A DNA stretch of 64,000 nucleotides from Clostridium zeae (lineage in GTDB: Bacteria; Bacillota; Clostridia; Clostridiales; Clostridiaceae), in contig NZ_BMBA01000003.1 of the NCBI RefSeq assembly GCF_017312485.1, positions 451,468 through 515,467 of the forward strand. The letters are read 5' to 3'. Position numbers and translations under genes: made by a program. The stretch's first letter is position 1. Each line of letters begins with the position of its first letter. The notes under the pieces were generated by a model. The model did not search any database and had not been told where the DNA came from. It worked only from the letters and a program-made list of their open reading frames with translations. Of this stretch, positions 55,404-64,000 are shown piece by piece.

Positions 55404-56333
55404 TTAAACCTCCAGTAGGCTTATCATCATAACATTAAAGGTCATTTGAGCATTAGTATTACTCCTTAGATTTTTCCTAGTTTCATCTATAACGCTGATT
55501 ATTCCCCTTAACTTTTTATAAGCCATCATGTTTGATAAGTCTTTTATCTTATCTAGCTTATCTCTATTTATAATATACGTACTATCTTCTAGCTCTTTAT
55601 ATATAATTATATCCCTTACAAAGGATATTATAATCGAAAATATATCCTCTTCTTTATTATCATGCTTAGCTATAATAGTCTCATACTTTAGTATTATGTC
55701 TTCATTATGACTATTTATGTCCTTTAATAAATCCAATACTATATTTCTTAACTCTTCAAAACTACTATCTTCAATAAACCTTTCAACTTTTCCAGGTATT
55801 CCTTCACTAAAAGAAATTAAGGTACTCTTCTTATCTTCATCTATATTAGAATACTTTTCTTCTATAAAAAGCTTTATTTCCGATTCCTTTAGCGGAAATA
55901 ACTTATGTACTTGGCATCTAGACTTTATTGTATCTAGAATTAATTCAGCACTTTCACATAAAATTATTATATACACACCAAAAGGGGGTTCTTCAATTGT
56001 TTTAAGTAAAGCATTCTGTGCTTGAACAGTTAGCTTATTCCCCTCATATATAATAATTACTTTTTTATCTCCTTCATAAGGCCTTTTATTTGTTTCTGTT
56101 ATAATTTCTCTTACTTCATCTACTCCAAAAGAGTTTTTAGTAGTTTTATAATTAACTATATCAATATATTCTTTAAAATCATCTTTTTTCATTATTTTAG
56201 CTGCAAATCTTTTGGCTAAGATACTCTTACCAATTCCGTCTTCACCAATTATTAGATGAGCGTGAGAGAGTGCATTTCTTTCTACACTATTATCAAATCT
56301 GTTTAATATTTCACTATGTCCTATAAAATCCAT
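55404..56333 (-). CDS. holB: DNA polymerase III subunit delta'
   Basis: 309 aa clamp-loader subunit of the AAA+ class. N-terminal DFIGHSEILNRFDNSVERNALSHAHL, a P-loop GEDGIGKSILAKRF, and the sensor-region NALLKTIEEPP near 105-115. The zinc-finger cysteines seen in DnaX are absent, and length and place (between darA and ricT) fit delta'. GGGGGAG precedes the ATG. Confidence 0.93.
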   Translation of the reverse strand: MDFIGHSEILNRFDNSVERNALSHAHLIIGEDGIGKSILAKRFAAKIMKKDDFKEYIDIVNYKTTKNSFGVDEVREIITETNKRPYEGDKKVIIIYEGNKLTVQAQNALLKTIEEPPFGVYIIILCESAELILDTIKSRCQVHKLFPLKESEIKLFIEEKYSNIDEDKKSTLISFSEGIPGKVERFIEDSSFEELRNIVLDLLKDINSHNEDIILKYETIIAKHDNKEEDIFSIIISFVRDIIIYKELEDSTYIINRDKLDKIKDLSNMMAYKKLRGIISVIDETRKNLRSNTNAQMTFNVMMISLLEV

Positions 56334-56347
56334 GCACTCTCCCCCTT

Positions 56348-56719
<372 letters not shown>

Positions 56720-56767
56720 TTATTATTCTTTATTTTATCACAACTAATTAGTTTTGAATACAATTAG

Positions 56768-57412
56768 TTAAATATATCCTTTTCTTTCGATAAAAGTAAT
56801 AATCTCTTTAGCAACTGCTTCTTTTACTTCAGCTAAAGATTTAGAAGCATCCACAATCACTGTATTATGTTCATACCTTTTAGCTAATATGTGATATGCC
56901 TCTACTACCTTTTCGTGAAATTCTATACCTTCTAGATCTAATCTATTTACTTCTCTTTCATTATTTTTATGTATCCTATTCAAACCCTCTCTAGGATCTA
57001 TATCAAATAGTATAGTCAAATCTGGCATGTGACCTTCAATAGCAAAGTTATTTATTTCCATGACATTGTCCATTCCAAGACCTCTAGCATAGCCCTGATA
57101 TGCCAAGGATGAGAATATAAATCTATCACATAAAACTACCTTACCTTCTTCTAGAGCAGGAATTACTTTTTCAACTAAATGTTGTCTTCTTGAAGCCGCA
57201 TAAAGTAATGCTTCAGTTCTTCCATCCATCTCTACATTATCTCTATTAAGAATTATACCTCTTATTTGTTCAGAAATTGATATACCACCTGGTTCTCTTG
57301 TAAATATGTATTCTATCTTTGAATCTCTAAATAAACTTTCAAGTTCCTTTATCACAGTAGTTTTTCCAGCACCTTCTGGTCCTTCAAATACTATAAATAA
57401 CCCTTTTTTCAT
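56768..57412 (-). CDS. tmk: Thymidylate kinase
   Basis: Phosphorylates dTMP to dTDP, 214 aa. P-loop [11 protein letters not shown], substrate motif TREPGG, LID-region [12 protein letters not shown]. The ATG at 57410-57412 is 8 bases from AAGAAAGAG; a GTG three codons upstream has no spacing. Complements thyX in the same window for dTTP supply. Confidence 0.96.
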   Translation of the reverse strand: MKKGLFIVFEGPEGAGKTTVIKELESLFRDSKIEYIFTREPGGISISEQIRGIILNRDNVEMDGRTEALLYAASRRQHLVEKVIPALEEGKVVLCDRFIFSSLAYQGYARGLGMDNVMEINNFAIEGHMPDLTILFDIDPREGLNRIHKNNEREVNRLDLEGIEFHEKVVEAYHILAKRYEHNTVIVDASKSLAEVKEAVAKEIITFIERKGYI

Positions 57413-57450
57413 ATGTCTCACTCTTTCTTATTATATTAAGTTAAATTCGT

Positions 57451-58896
57451 TTACTTATTCATTATACATAATTGATTTTCTTTTATAACCTTAATATTGC
57501 CACTATTTATTCCTAACATAGTTATTCCATCATTAAGTGATTTTTTTATGACTTCAATATGTTCATATTCTATCTTTTCACCCATTATCAACATAGGCAC
57601 ACCAGGTGGATATGGGATTATATTTTCTCCAACTGTCCTTCCTAGCGAAGTTTCTAATGGTATTATTTCTTTTTCAAGTGCAAAAGCATCTGCAGGTATC
57701 AAATCTTGTATTGGCAATTTAGTTTCATATATGGACTTATCTGTATCCCTTATTGCATCGATATCTAATATTTCAAGTGTCTTCAGAAGACTAACAAAAT
57801 CATCTTCAGTATTAAAAGGGGAAGTTAATAATACCACATTATTATCTCCACTCATTTCAGCTTGAATTCTATTATCTCTTAATACATCTAAAAGCTTATG
57901 CCCACTTAAGCCTTTACTTAAAAATAACACTAGTCTGCTATCGTCAAATATAACACCTGGTTCATGTATATAACTTTTATCAAAAACCTTAATATATGAG
58001 AGATTGTTTATCTTGCTTTTTATCTTGTCCACTTTATCAAATAGATTATCATATGCTCTTTTACCTTCATATTCAAGAAAAGCTCTGCTATAATCTAGAG
58101 AAGCCATAAACATATATGATGGGCTCGTACTCTGAAACACTCCAAAATAAAAGTCAGCTTTTTCTATTAGCATTTTATTATTTATGTGTAAATAAGAAGT
58201 TTGAGTAAAGCTTGGCAAAGTTTTATGAGCACTCATTACTACCATATCTGCACCAAGTTCAACTGGATTTTTAGGCAACCTCTCATGAATTCCAAAATGC
58301 GCTCCATGCGCACAATCAACTAGCACTTTTATATCTCTCTTCTTACATTGATCGATTATGAACTTAATGTCACATCCAATCCCATAGTAATTTGGATAAG
58401 TAAGAAAAATTCCTTTTATCTCATCATTATCAGAAAGCAGTTTAATAAAGTATTCTCTACTTATAGACTCCGGAGCCTTAAGTATTGGATTTATTGTATT
58501 CTCCATGTATATAGGTTTTAATTTTCTCATAATGAGGCTATTCATTATAGATCTATGACAATTTCTTTCAACTAGTACCTTGTCACCTTCATCAAAACAC
58601 GTATAGCTCATTATTAAATTTCCTGAAGTACTCCCATTAACTAAAAAGTATGACTTTTCGCTGCCATAGAGATTACTAAGCATATCTAAGGCTTCTTTTA
58701 ATACCCCTTCTGGTTTATGGAGGTTGTCTAATCCATCTACTTCTGTTATATCAGCAGATAATATAAATTCCGTTAAATCTATATCCAAAGCATCACATTT
58801 AAACCCTCTGCCACTCTTATGCCCGGGCATAGAAAACGGTGCATTACGTAGCTTAACATATTCCTTTAAAGCTTCTACTAAAGGAACTCTCTTCAT
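57451..58896 (-). CDS. Orn/Lys/Arg decarboxylase-family PLP enzyme (YaaO-like)
   Basis: 481 aa fold-type I PLP enzyme. Conserved blocks PFSMPGHKSGRG near the N-terminus, NGSTSGNLIM, VLVDCAHGAHFG and the PLP lysine in SAHKTLPSFTQTSYLH; the C-terminal domain has PYPPGVPMLIMGE. Matches the short (about 480 aa) group of lysine/ornithine/arginine decarboxylase-like proteins. Actual substrate unknown. Between csfB and tmk. Confidence 0.9.
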   Translation of the reverse strand: MKRVPLVEALKEYVKLRNAPFSMPGHKSGRGFKCDALDIDLTEFILSADITEVDGLDNLHKPEGVLKEALDMLSNLYGSEKSYFLVNGSTSGNLIMSYTCFDEGDKVLVERNCHRSIMNSLIMRKLKPIYMENTINPILKAPESISREYFIKLLSDNDEIKGIFLTYPNYYGIGCDIKFIIDQCKKRDIKVLVDCAHGAHFGIHERLPKNPVELGADMVVMSAHKTLPSFTQTSYLHINNKMLIEKADFYFGVFQSTSPSYMFMASLDYSRAFLEYEGKRAYDNLFDKVDKIKSKINNLSYIKVFDKSYIHEPGVIFDDSRLVLFLSKGLSGHKLLDVLRDNRIQAEMSGDNNVVLLTSPFNTEDDFVSLLKTLEILDIDAIRDTDKSIYETKLPIQDLIPADAFALEKEIIPLETSLGRTVGENIIPYPPGVPMLIMGEKIEYEHIEVIKKSLNDGITMLGINSGNIKVIKENQLCIMNK

Positions 58897-58910
58897 AAGA
58901 ACCTCCTATA

Positions 58911-59126
58911 TTATAAATACTCGCTTGTTTCATAATTATTTTTCAAAATATGAGGGGTTACGTGTTTCTTAATACAGCTCAAATAATACTTGTAAAAATC
59001 TGTATTTGATTTGCAACCAATTAAATTCATCTCGCAATTACGACAAATCTTTTTACCGTTTATTATTATACCATTTTCATGAGTTTTTCCACATACTATA
59101 CATTTATTTTTATATATATTATTCAT
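58911..59126 (-). CDS. csfB: Anti-sigma-G factor Gin (CsfB)
   Basis: 71 aa zinc-binding protein with two CxxC pairs (C9/C12 in KCIVCGKTHENG and C28/C31 in ICRNCEMNLI), which in Bacillus inhibits sigma-G and sigma-E during sporulation. Length, motif and place before the decarboxylase-tmk genes fit CsfB. Supports a spore-forming host. Confidence 0.88.
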   Translation of the reverse strand: MNNIYKNKCIVCGKTHENGIIINGKKICRNCEMNLIGCKSNTDFYKYYLSCIKKHVTPHILKNNYETSEYL

Positions 59127-59285
59127 ATCTAACTACTGCCTCCATATATTTACATATTATCTTAATTCTTAACTCATCTAATATATTTTATTCAATAATG
59201 ATTGTAATCTTAATTTGTCCACAATAAATATTTTCTTAGAGTAAGGATAAACTATATTAAACTGTTTATTTCGGAGGTAAAATTA

Positions 59286-60452
59286 ATGAAAAAAGATATG
59301 GAATCTTATTTATCTTCTGAGAAGGAAAATTTAAGTGACCTATGTAAATTCTTATACAATAATCCTGAGGAAAGCTATTCGGAATACGAATGTTGTAGAT
59401 ATATTAGTAACTTTCTATCTGAGAAAGGATTCAATGTAACAAATAGTTTTTTAGGCTTAAATACTTCTTTTTGCGCAACAAAGGGATCAGGCTACCCTAA
59501 GATATGTTATGTTTGTGAGTATGATGCAATTAAAGAAGCTGGTCATATTACTGGCCATAATCTTCTTTCAACAATCTCTGTAGGTGCAGCTATAGCCCTA
59601 GGACATATAATTGAGAAAAGTTCTGGAACAGTAATACTCTTAGGATGCCCCGGCGAATACCTTGGTGGTACTAAATCAACTATGGTTCATCAGGGTTTTT
59701 TTGATGATATTGACGTTGTACTGGAAGCACATCCCGATATAGTTACTTGTGAAAGTGGAACTTCAGCAGCAATAATTCCATTACAAATAAACTTTAGTTG
59801 TGTAAATGGATTAAGATTCTTAAATGAATATACTTATTCTTGTTTAGATGCCGCACTACTTACTCTTAATACAGTTAATGTGCTTATGAAAGGTTTCCCT
59901 GATGATGTTAAAATTGACTCAGTATTATCTAAAGGTGGAACTACACCATCTCTTATGCCTAATGAAACAGAAATAAAATTTTATATACGGGCTAAAGATA
60001 TGGATCTTGCTATGGTAGTAGATCAAAAAATTAAAGAAGTATGCTATTATATATCAAAGCTTATGAGAGTTCAAAACTCTACCTCGCTTTATGAACCACC
60101 AAGTGAAGAACTTCTTACAAATCTAACTCTAAATAGATTACTAAGTCATAATTTAAAAGAACATGGTATAATTGATATTAAGCCTCCTCGCGATATTAGG
60201 TCTGGTTTGAGTCTAGGAGTTGTAAGTCAAAAAGCACCCTGTATACAATCATTTATTTCTATAATTGAAGATGATAGTATAAAATATGGAACTAAAGAAT
60301 TTAGAGATTCTACTTTAACTAATCACGCCTTAGAAATTGCTGTTAAAACTGCTTTAGCTTTAGCAGCAACAGGATATGATATAATCCAAAGTGAAGAACT
60401 TCTAGGAGAAATTAAAGGTGAGTTTTATTCATTTAAGAAGAATTTAAAGTGA
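59286..60452 (+). CDS. M20-family peptidase-like protein with substituted active-site residues
   Basis: 388 aa, closest to the M20D amidohydrolases. EYDAIKEAGHITGHN corresponds to EYDALxxxGHACGHN with threonine for the metal-side cysteine. GCPGEYLGGTK stands where PAEEGGGK is expected, so the second glutamate is tyrosine. The dimer-domain AAHA histidine is not found. Some ligands (EYD, GHN, AHPD) remain. It may be inactive or have a changed chemistry. GGAGG lies 8 bases before the ATG. Monocistronic. Confidence 0.85.
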   Translation: MKKDMESYLSSEKENLSDLCKFLYNNPEESYSEYECCRYISNFLSEKGFNVTNSFLGLNTSFCATKGSGYPKICYVCEYDAIKEAGHITGHNLLSTISVGAAIALGHIIEKSSGTVILLGCPGEYLGGTKSTMVHQGFFDDIDVVLEAHPDIVTCESGTSAAIIPLQINFSCVNGLRFLNEYTYSCLDAALLTLNTVNVLMKGFPDDVKIDSVLSKGGTTPSLMPNETEIKFYIRAKDMDLAMVVDQKIKEVCYYISKLMRVQNSTSLYEPPSEELLTNLTLNRLLSHNLKEHGIIDIKPPRDIRSGLSLGVVSQKAPCIQSFISIIEDDSIKYGTKEFRDSTLTNHALEIAVKTALALAATGYDIIQSEELLGEIKGEFYSFKKNLK

Positions 60453-60549
60453 TTCTTATACTAATTATAAAATTATATTTATATAATTTTTGAATAAACC
60501 TTGCTTATTATTAGTTATAATAAGCTTCTATTAAGCACTTATAAAGTTA

Positions 60550-60588
60550 AATAGGGTCATTAAGCATATAATGCTTAATGACCCTATT
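60550..60588. terminator. Bidirectional terminator
   Basis: Eighteen-base-pair perfect stem (60550-60567 with 60571-60588, core AGGGTCATTAAGCAT) between two convergent genes. Confidence 0.93.
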
Positions 60589-60589
60589 T

Positions 60590-61102
60590 TTAAACTACCA
60601 AGGTTTCCTTTTGTCGTATTCTATGACATCTTAATTTCTTTATCAAATCTCCACTTGGTTGAAAATAAAACTTCTTATATTTATGTGCATCTTTATATAT
60701 ACAACAACAAGTTTTTAGTCCAAAAATATTGCATACATAAAGCCTTGTGCTACTTATAGGATATTTCTTAGGAGAGGATATTATTTTTCCCAAATAAACT
60801 ATATCCTTTATCTTAATATTCTCTAAAGTTATCTGTCCGGTAGATTTGACTTTATGAATAATAAGCTTGTCAGCAACAATTGAATACTTATAGTAAGTTC
60901 TGCATCTTACTACTTGAAGAACTCCAAAGGCTATAGTTAATACTATTATAAATATATTAATAAATAAACTAACTTGCTCATTATAAATTACTACTGATTG
61001 ATTATAATTTGATAAAACAATCATTAAACATAAAACTATTATACTAACAACAATTGCGGAAGCTTTTTTTCTTTCTATTACTTCCTTATGCATCGTACCC
61101 AT
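60590..61102 (-). CDS. Membrane protein of unknown function, possibly PH-like
   Basis: 170 aa with two membrane segments (about 15-35 and 43-65) and a soluble C-terminal part (YSIVADKLIIHKVKSTGQITLENIKIKDIVYL) that reads like a bacterial PH domain. Six cysteines, three in a row (KTCCCIYK). GGGGG lies 10 bases before ATG at 61102; an in-frame TTG upstream is less likely. No function is assigned. Confidence 0.72.
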   Translation of the reverse strand: MGTMHKEVIERKKASAIVVSIIVLCLMIVLSNYNQSVVIYNEQVSLFINIFIIVLTIAFGVLQVVRCRTYYKYSIVADKLIIHKVKSTGQITLENIKIKDIVYLGKIISSPKKYPISSTRLYVCNIFGLKTCCCIYKDAHKYKKFYFQPSGDLIKKLRCHRIRQKETLVV

Positions 61103-61375
61103 ATACTTGTTTCCCCCATTGTACAAGCTAATATTATAACATAGTGATTATACATCCATTTCAATTATTTATCCATTACTTTTACAGGCAAATATTTGTT
61201 TTTCCCCCCCTAAACTGTAGTTTTTAATACTTAGGTTAGTTTATTCTTTCATATAATATCTTTTACTGCATTTTACTAATGTATGTTATAATTTATAGTA
61301 TGTATAATAATTTTTATTTAGTATATTGTTTTTAAGTGTTATAATTTTTATGAAATATTAATGGAGGTATTTTAT

Positions 61376-62320
61376 ATGATTCAGATATATAAATCAGTAA
61401 GTGATGTTGATCCAACATTAAAAAACTTAGATAATATTGAACCTGGCTGCTGGATTAACTTAGTTGCCCCTTCGGATGAAGAACTTCTTCTTATATCTAA
61501 AAAAACCTCCGTGCCAATAGAATTTTTAAGGGCACCTCTAGATGATGAAGAAGCCTCTCGTATTGATATAGAGGATTCAAATATGCTTGTAATAGTTGAT
61601 ATACCATTTACTGAGATGGAAGATAACTCTTTAACCTATGATACTTATCCACTAGGAATAATACATACTGAAAATGAACTTATTACTGTTTGTCTAAAAA
61701 ATTCAAAGATATTAAGTGATTTCACTTATGGAAAAATTAAATCTTTTTTCTCATTTAAGAAATCAAGATTTATTCTACAAATTTTAAATAGAGTTTCTAC
61801 ATATTATCTTATATATCTAAGACAAATAGACAAGAAAAGCCTTATGATAGAAAAAAGACTCCATAAATCCATGAAAAATAGAGAACTTATACAACTTCAT
61901 TCTCTAGAAAAATCTCTTGTATACTTCTCCACTTCACTTAAATCTAATGAAATAACTTTGGAAAAAATGTTGAAGCTTGAAATAATGCAGAAGTATGAAG
62001 AGGATAAAGATGTATTAGAAGATGTAATCATTGAAAATAAGCAAGCTATCGAAATGACTGAAATATATAGCAATATATTAGCAAGTACTATGGACTTTTT
62101 TGCCTCTGTAATATCAAATAACTTAAATATAGTAATGAAAGCTCTTGCATCACTAACTATATTATTAGCTATCCCAACCATAATGGGTGGAATATATGGA
62201 ATGAATATTAGATTGCCATTGCAAGACAGTCCTTATGCATTTCACATAGTGATGGGAGTTACCATGGGAATTGCTCTACTTGTTGCAGGACTACTTTATA
62301 AAAAAGACATGTTTTCATAG
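61376..62320 (+). CDS. corA: CorA-family magnesium/divalent cation transporter
   Basis: 314 aa. Cytosolic N-terminal domain, long stalk helix (near 170-235), then two membrane segments with the pore signature GMN at about 275-277 in GGIYGMNIRLP. In most CorA the motif is GMNFE-GMP; here it is GMNIRLP. GGAGGT lies 7 bases before the ATG at 61376, an upstream in-frame ATG contains that site. Magnesium is the usual substrate but other metals are possible. Confidence 0.92.
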   Translation: MIQIYKSVSDVDPTLKNLDNIEPGCWINLVAPSDEELLLISKKTSVPIEFLRAPLDDEEASRIDIEDSNMLVIVDIPFTEMEDNSLTYDTYPLGIIHTENELITVCLKNSKILSDFTYGKIKSFFSFKKSRFILQILNRVSTYYLIYLRQIDKKSLMIEKRLHKSMKNRELIQLHSLEKSLVYFSTSLKSNEITLEKMLKLEIMQKYEEDKDVLEDVIIENKQAIEMTEIYSNILASTMDFFASVISNNLNIVMKALASLTILLAIPTIMGGIYGMNIRLPLQDSPYAFHIVMGVTMGIALLVAGLLYKKDMFS

Positions 62321-62396
62321 TTTTATTGAGATTAAACACTATTTTAATCTCAATTATGGATTCTGATGAATAATATAATAATTGAGATTGTTACAC

Positions 62397-62430
62397 AAGA
62401 GGACTATATGGTCCTCTTATATTTTTATTT
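62397..62430 (+). terminator. Terminator after corA
   Basis: Eight-base-pair stem AAGAGGAC/GTCCTCTT with a 6-base loop and ATATTTTTATTT tail. A longer stem TTGAGATTAAA/TTTAATCTCAA (about 62325-62352) precedes it without a T run. Confidence 0.75.
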
Positions 62431-62444
62431 GGGAGGTATTTATT

Positions 62445-63362
62445 ATGCTCGCTCATGGAATTAAATTTGGAAAGACTATTGGAATTGTATCACCTGCTGG
62501 TTGCGACGATGCAGAAATAATAGATAAAAAAATCTCTGATTTTAAAAATTTAGGTTTTAATGTAAAAGTTGGTAATCATGTATTCGATAAGTATGGATAC
62601 CTAGCAGGAGAAGATAAAGCAAGAGCTTGCGATCTAATGAATATGTTTATTGATGATGAAGTTGATGCTATTGTTTGTTTCAGAGGTGGGTATGGAAGTG
62701 CACGTATTCTACCCTATCTGGATTTGGAAATTATAAAAAAACATCCTAAAATATTTTGTGGTTATAGTGATATAACCTTGATTCTAAACTATTTATATAA
62801 AAAATTAAATCTTGTGACCTTTCATGGTCCAATGGTAAAATCAGACTTCTCAGATCTTATCACTCGAGATAGCTTTCTTACTGCTATTATGGATAACTCA
62901 TGCAATTATAAAATAGATTTGAATTCTTTTGACTCAGTGCAAGTTCATAATACTAAAAATATAAGTGGAAAGCTTGTGGGTGGGAACCTGTCTATCATTT
63001 GTAGCAGTTTAGGAACTCCTTTTGAAATTGATACAAACAATAAAATATTATTTCTAGAAGATGTGAATGAAAAGATTTATTCAATTGATAGAATGTTAAC
63101 TCAACTTGATTTAGCTAATAAGCTAAAATGCTGCAAGGGATTTATACTAGGCAATTTTACACCAAGTGAAAATGATATGAAAGAACATAATTTCACACTG
63201 AATGAACTTATTGCTCAAAAAATATTGCCATTAAAAAAGCCTACTATTATTAATCTGCCTTTTGGTCATGAATATCCAAATATAACTCTTCCAGTAGGCG
63301 GCTCTGTTAAAATAGATTTTGAAGCAGGCTCAATAACTCCAGTTAAAGAATTTGTGTTATAA
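62445..63362 (+). CDS. LD-carboxypeptidase (muramoyltetrapeptide carboxypeptidase, S66 family)
   Basis: 305 aa cytosolic serine peptidase that removes the terminal D-alanine from recycled tetrapeptides. Catalytic triad is visible: S108 in CGYSDIT, E205 in LFLEDVNE and H275 in LPFGHEYPN; FRGGYGSARILPYLD precedes it. GGGAGG lies 8 bases before the ATG at 62445; a longer upstream version would run through the corA terminator. It could instead act on other substrates, as MccF-type S66 members do. Confidence 0.92.
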   Translation: MLAHGIKFGKTIGIVSPAGCDDAEIIDKKISDFKNLGFNVKVGNHVFDKYGYLAGEDKARACDLMNMFIDDEVDAIVCFRGGYGSARILPYLDLEIIKKHPKIFCGYSDITLILNYLYKKLNLVTFHGPMVKSDFSDLITRDSFLTAIMDNSCNYKIDLNSFDSVQVHNTKNISGKLVGGNLSIICSSLGTPFEIDTNNKILFLEDVNEKIYSIDRMLTQLDLANKLKCCKGFILGNFTPSENDMKEHNFTLNELIAQKILPLKKPTIINLPFGHEYPNITLPVGGSVKIDFEAGSITPVKEFVL

Positions 63363-63363
63363 A

Positions 63364-63496
63364 TAATCCACAGAAATAAAAATAATCAACAATAGTTATC
63401 CACAAAAACTGTGTATTATTTTCATTTTTCTGTGACTAACTTTTGACTTTTCTGAATTTTATCGCAAAATAGTGCTTTTTTATATACTTATCCACA
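63364..63496 (+). promoter_or_regulatory. DnaA-box cluster
   Basis: Two perfect TTATCCACA boxes (63396-63404 and 63488-63496) and one single-mismatch copy TAATCCACA (63364-63372), all on the same strand within 133 AT-rich bases after the LD-carboxypeptidase gene. Confidence 0.7.
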
Positions 63497-63559
63497 ATTA
63501 TGCTTATTTTTTTATTCTGCTGTGCATTAATTACAGCTGTATATTTATTTATCTCACAC

Positions 63560-63600
63560 AAAACAAAAGTCTGTAAACAAAAAGTTTACAGACTTTATTT
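63560..63600. terminator. Bidirectional terminator after the rRNA/tRNA operon
   Basis: Thirteen-base-pair perfect stem AAAGTCTGTAAAC (63566-63578) with its complement (63584-63596). It is just 3' of tRNA-Cys and should end the rrn operon on the minus strand. Confidence 0.88.
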
Positions 63601-63601
63601 T

Positions 63602-63676
63602 TGGAGGCGCCACCCGGATTTGAACCGGGGCATAAAGGTTTTGCAGACCTTGACCTTACCGCTTGGCTATAGCGCC
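63602..63676 (-). tRNA. tRNA-Cys (GCA anticodon)
   Basis: 75 bases with encoded CCA. Acceptor GGCGCTA/TGGCGCC, anticodon loop CTGCAAA (GCA), T arm with GGTTCAAAT. Last gene of the rrn operon. Confidence 0.96.
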
Positions 63677-63694
63677 GAATTAATTTAAAATAAA

Positions 63695-63770
<76 letters not shown>

Positions 63771-63778
63771 ACATTTAC

Positions 63779-63894
63779 CTAGCGACCACCTACTCTCCCA
63801 CACAGTCGCCCATGCAGTACCATCAGCCGTCTAAGTCTTAACCTTCGTGTTCGGTATGGGTACGGGTGTAACCCTTAGACGCATCATCACTAGA
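63779..63894 (-). rRNA. rrf: 5S ribosomal RNA
   Basis: About 116 bases on the minus strand with the conserved CCCGTACCCATACCGAACACG loop region (quoted core CCATACCGAACACG), GGGAGAGTAGG and self-paired CTAG ends. Ends are approximate by a base or two. Confidence 0.95.
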
Positions 63895-63952
63895 TATTGA
63901 AAGATTATTCTTTCAAAATTGCACTTAAGTTTACTTTGTAATAATTTGTATT

Positions 63953-64000
63953 GGTCAAGCCCTCGACCTATTAGTATCGGTCAGCTGAACATGTTACCAT
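63953..64000 (-). rRNA. rrl: 23S ribosomal RNA, 3' end only
   Basis: The last 48 bases of 23S rRNA: minus strand reads CAGCTGACCGATACTAATAG then GTCGAGGGCTTGACC at the 3' terminus. The rest lies beyond the window. Order 23S-5S-tRNA-Phe-tRNA-Cys on the minus strand. Confidence 0.93.

Noticed and set aside
61897..62181. 94-codon minus-strand open frame inside corA
   Set aside because: Antisense shadow of the CorA stalk and membrane region.
63364..63496. Chromosomal replication origin
   Set aside because: Only two to three boxes, no AT-rich 13-mer array recognised, and none of dnaA, dnaN, recF or rpmH nearby.

Overview
The window reads as chromosomal DNA of a low-GC, spore-forming Firmicute close to Clostridium sensu stricto. 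This rests on the strong AT bias, A/G-rich Shine-Dalgarno sites, TTGACA/TATAAT-type promoters, sporulation genes (sigH, a Gin/CsfB anti-sigma-G factor, ricT), an eight-cysteine 2[4Fe-4S] ferredoxin, ThyX, a T-box on proS, and gene order close to the ctsR-to-rpoC and csfB-to-ricT blocks of Bacillota. Most of it is core machinery on the minus strand, so those operons read from high to low coordinates.

Layout. 1-7 kb: rpoC (3' end cut by the window edge) and rpoB. 7.4-10.9 kb: a glucose-type PTS permease (ptsG) and its PRD antiterminator, each preceded by an RNA antiterminator/terminator pair; this module sits between rpoBC and rplJL. 10.9-16.5 kb: rplL, rplJ (with an L10 leader), rplA, rplK, nusG, secE, rpmG, tuf, tRNA-Thr and sigH. 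16.5-19.4 kb: RNA metabolism and thymidylate genes (rae1, rlmB-like, thyX, mrnC). 19.4-23.8 kb: a class B PBP and proBA. 23.9-29.3 kb: cysS, proS under a proline T-box, ispD and a PIN-TRAM membrane protein. 29.6-32.8 kb: a cysteine-containing unknown on the plus strand, then disA and radA.

33-48.3 kb is an accessory-looking block between radA and clpC: nagB with its GntR repressor and a dre-type operator, two glutaredoxin-like genes, a catalytically dead-looking rhomboid with a zinc-binding tail, a CBS protein, an ECF sigma/anti-sigma pair, lepB, pepF, a MATE pump with a TrmB-type regulator, and a trxB-grx-gapN redox operon. It also contains two long, highly self-complementary elements that no gene explains (34890-35002 and 45246-45447).

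48.6-53.2 kb: the ctsR-mcsA-mcsB-clpC stress operon with a CtsR box. 53.3-59.1 kb: an MBL-fold hydrolase, ferredoxin, an HMA-like protein, and csfB, an Orn/Lys/Arg decarboxylase-like gene, tmk, darA, holB and ricT. 59.3-63.4 kb: an M20-like protein with a degraded active site, a small membrane protein, a CorA transporter and an LD-carboxypeptidase. The window ends with a pair of DnaA boxes, tRNA-Cys, tRNA-Phe, 5S rRNA and the 3' tip of 23S rRNA.

The genes join in several circuits: RNA-based control of transcription (two RAT leaders, the L10 leader, the proline T-box), c-di-AMP synthesis and sensing (disA, darA), protein quality control (ctsR operon), and redox supply (gapN, trxB, grx). No phage, complete insertion sequence, CRISPR array or conventional defence system was seen. 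The strongest candidates for something undescribed are the two self-complementary elements and the autoregulated antitermination module inserted between rplL and rpoB.
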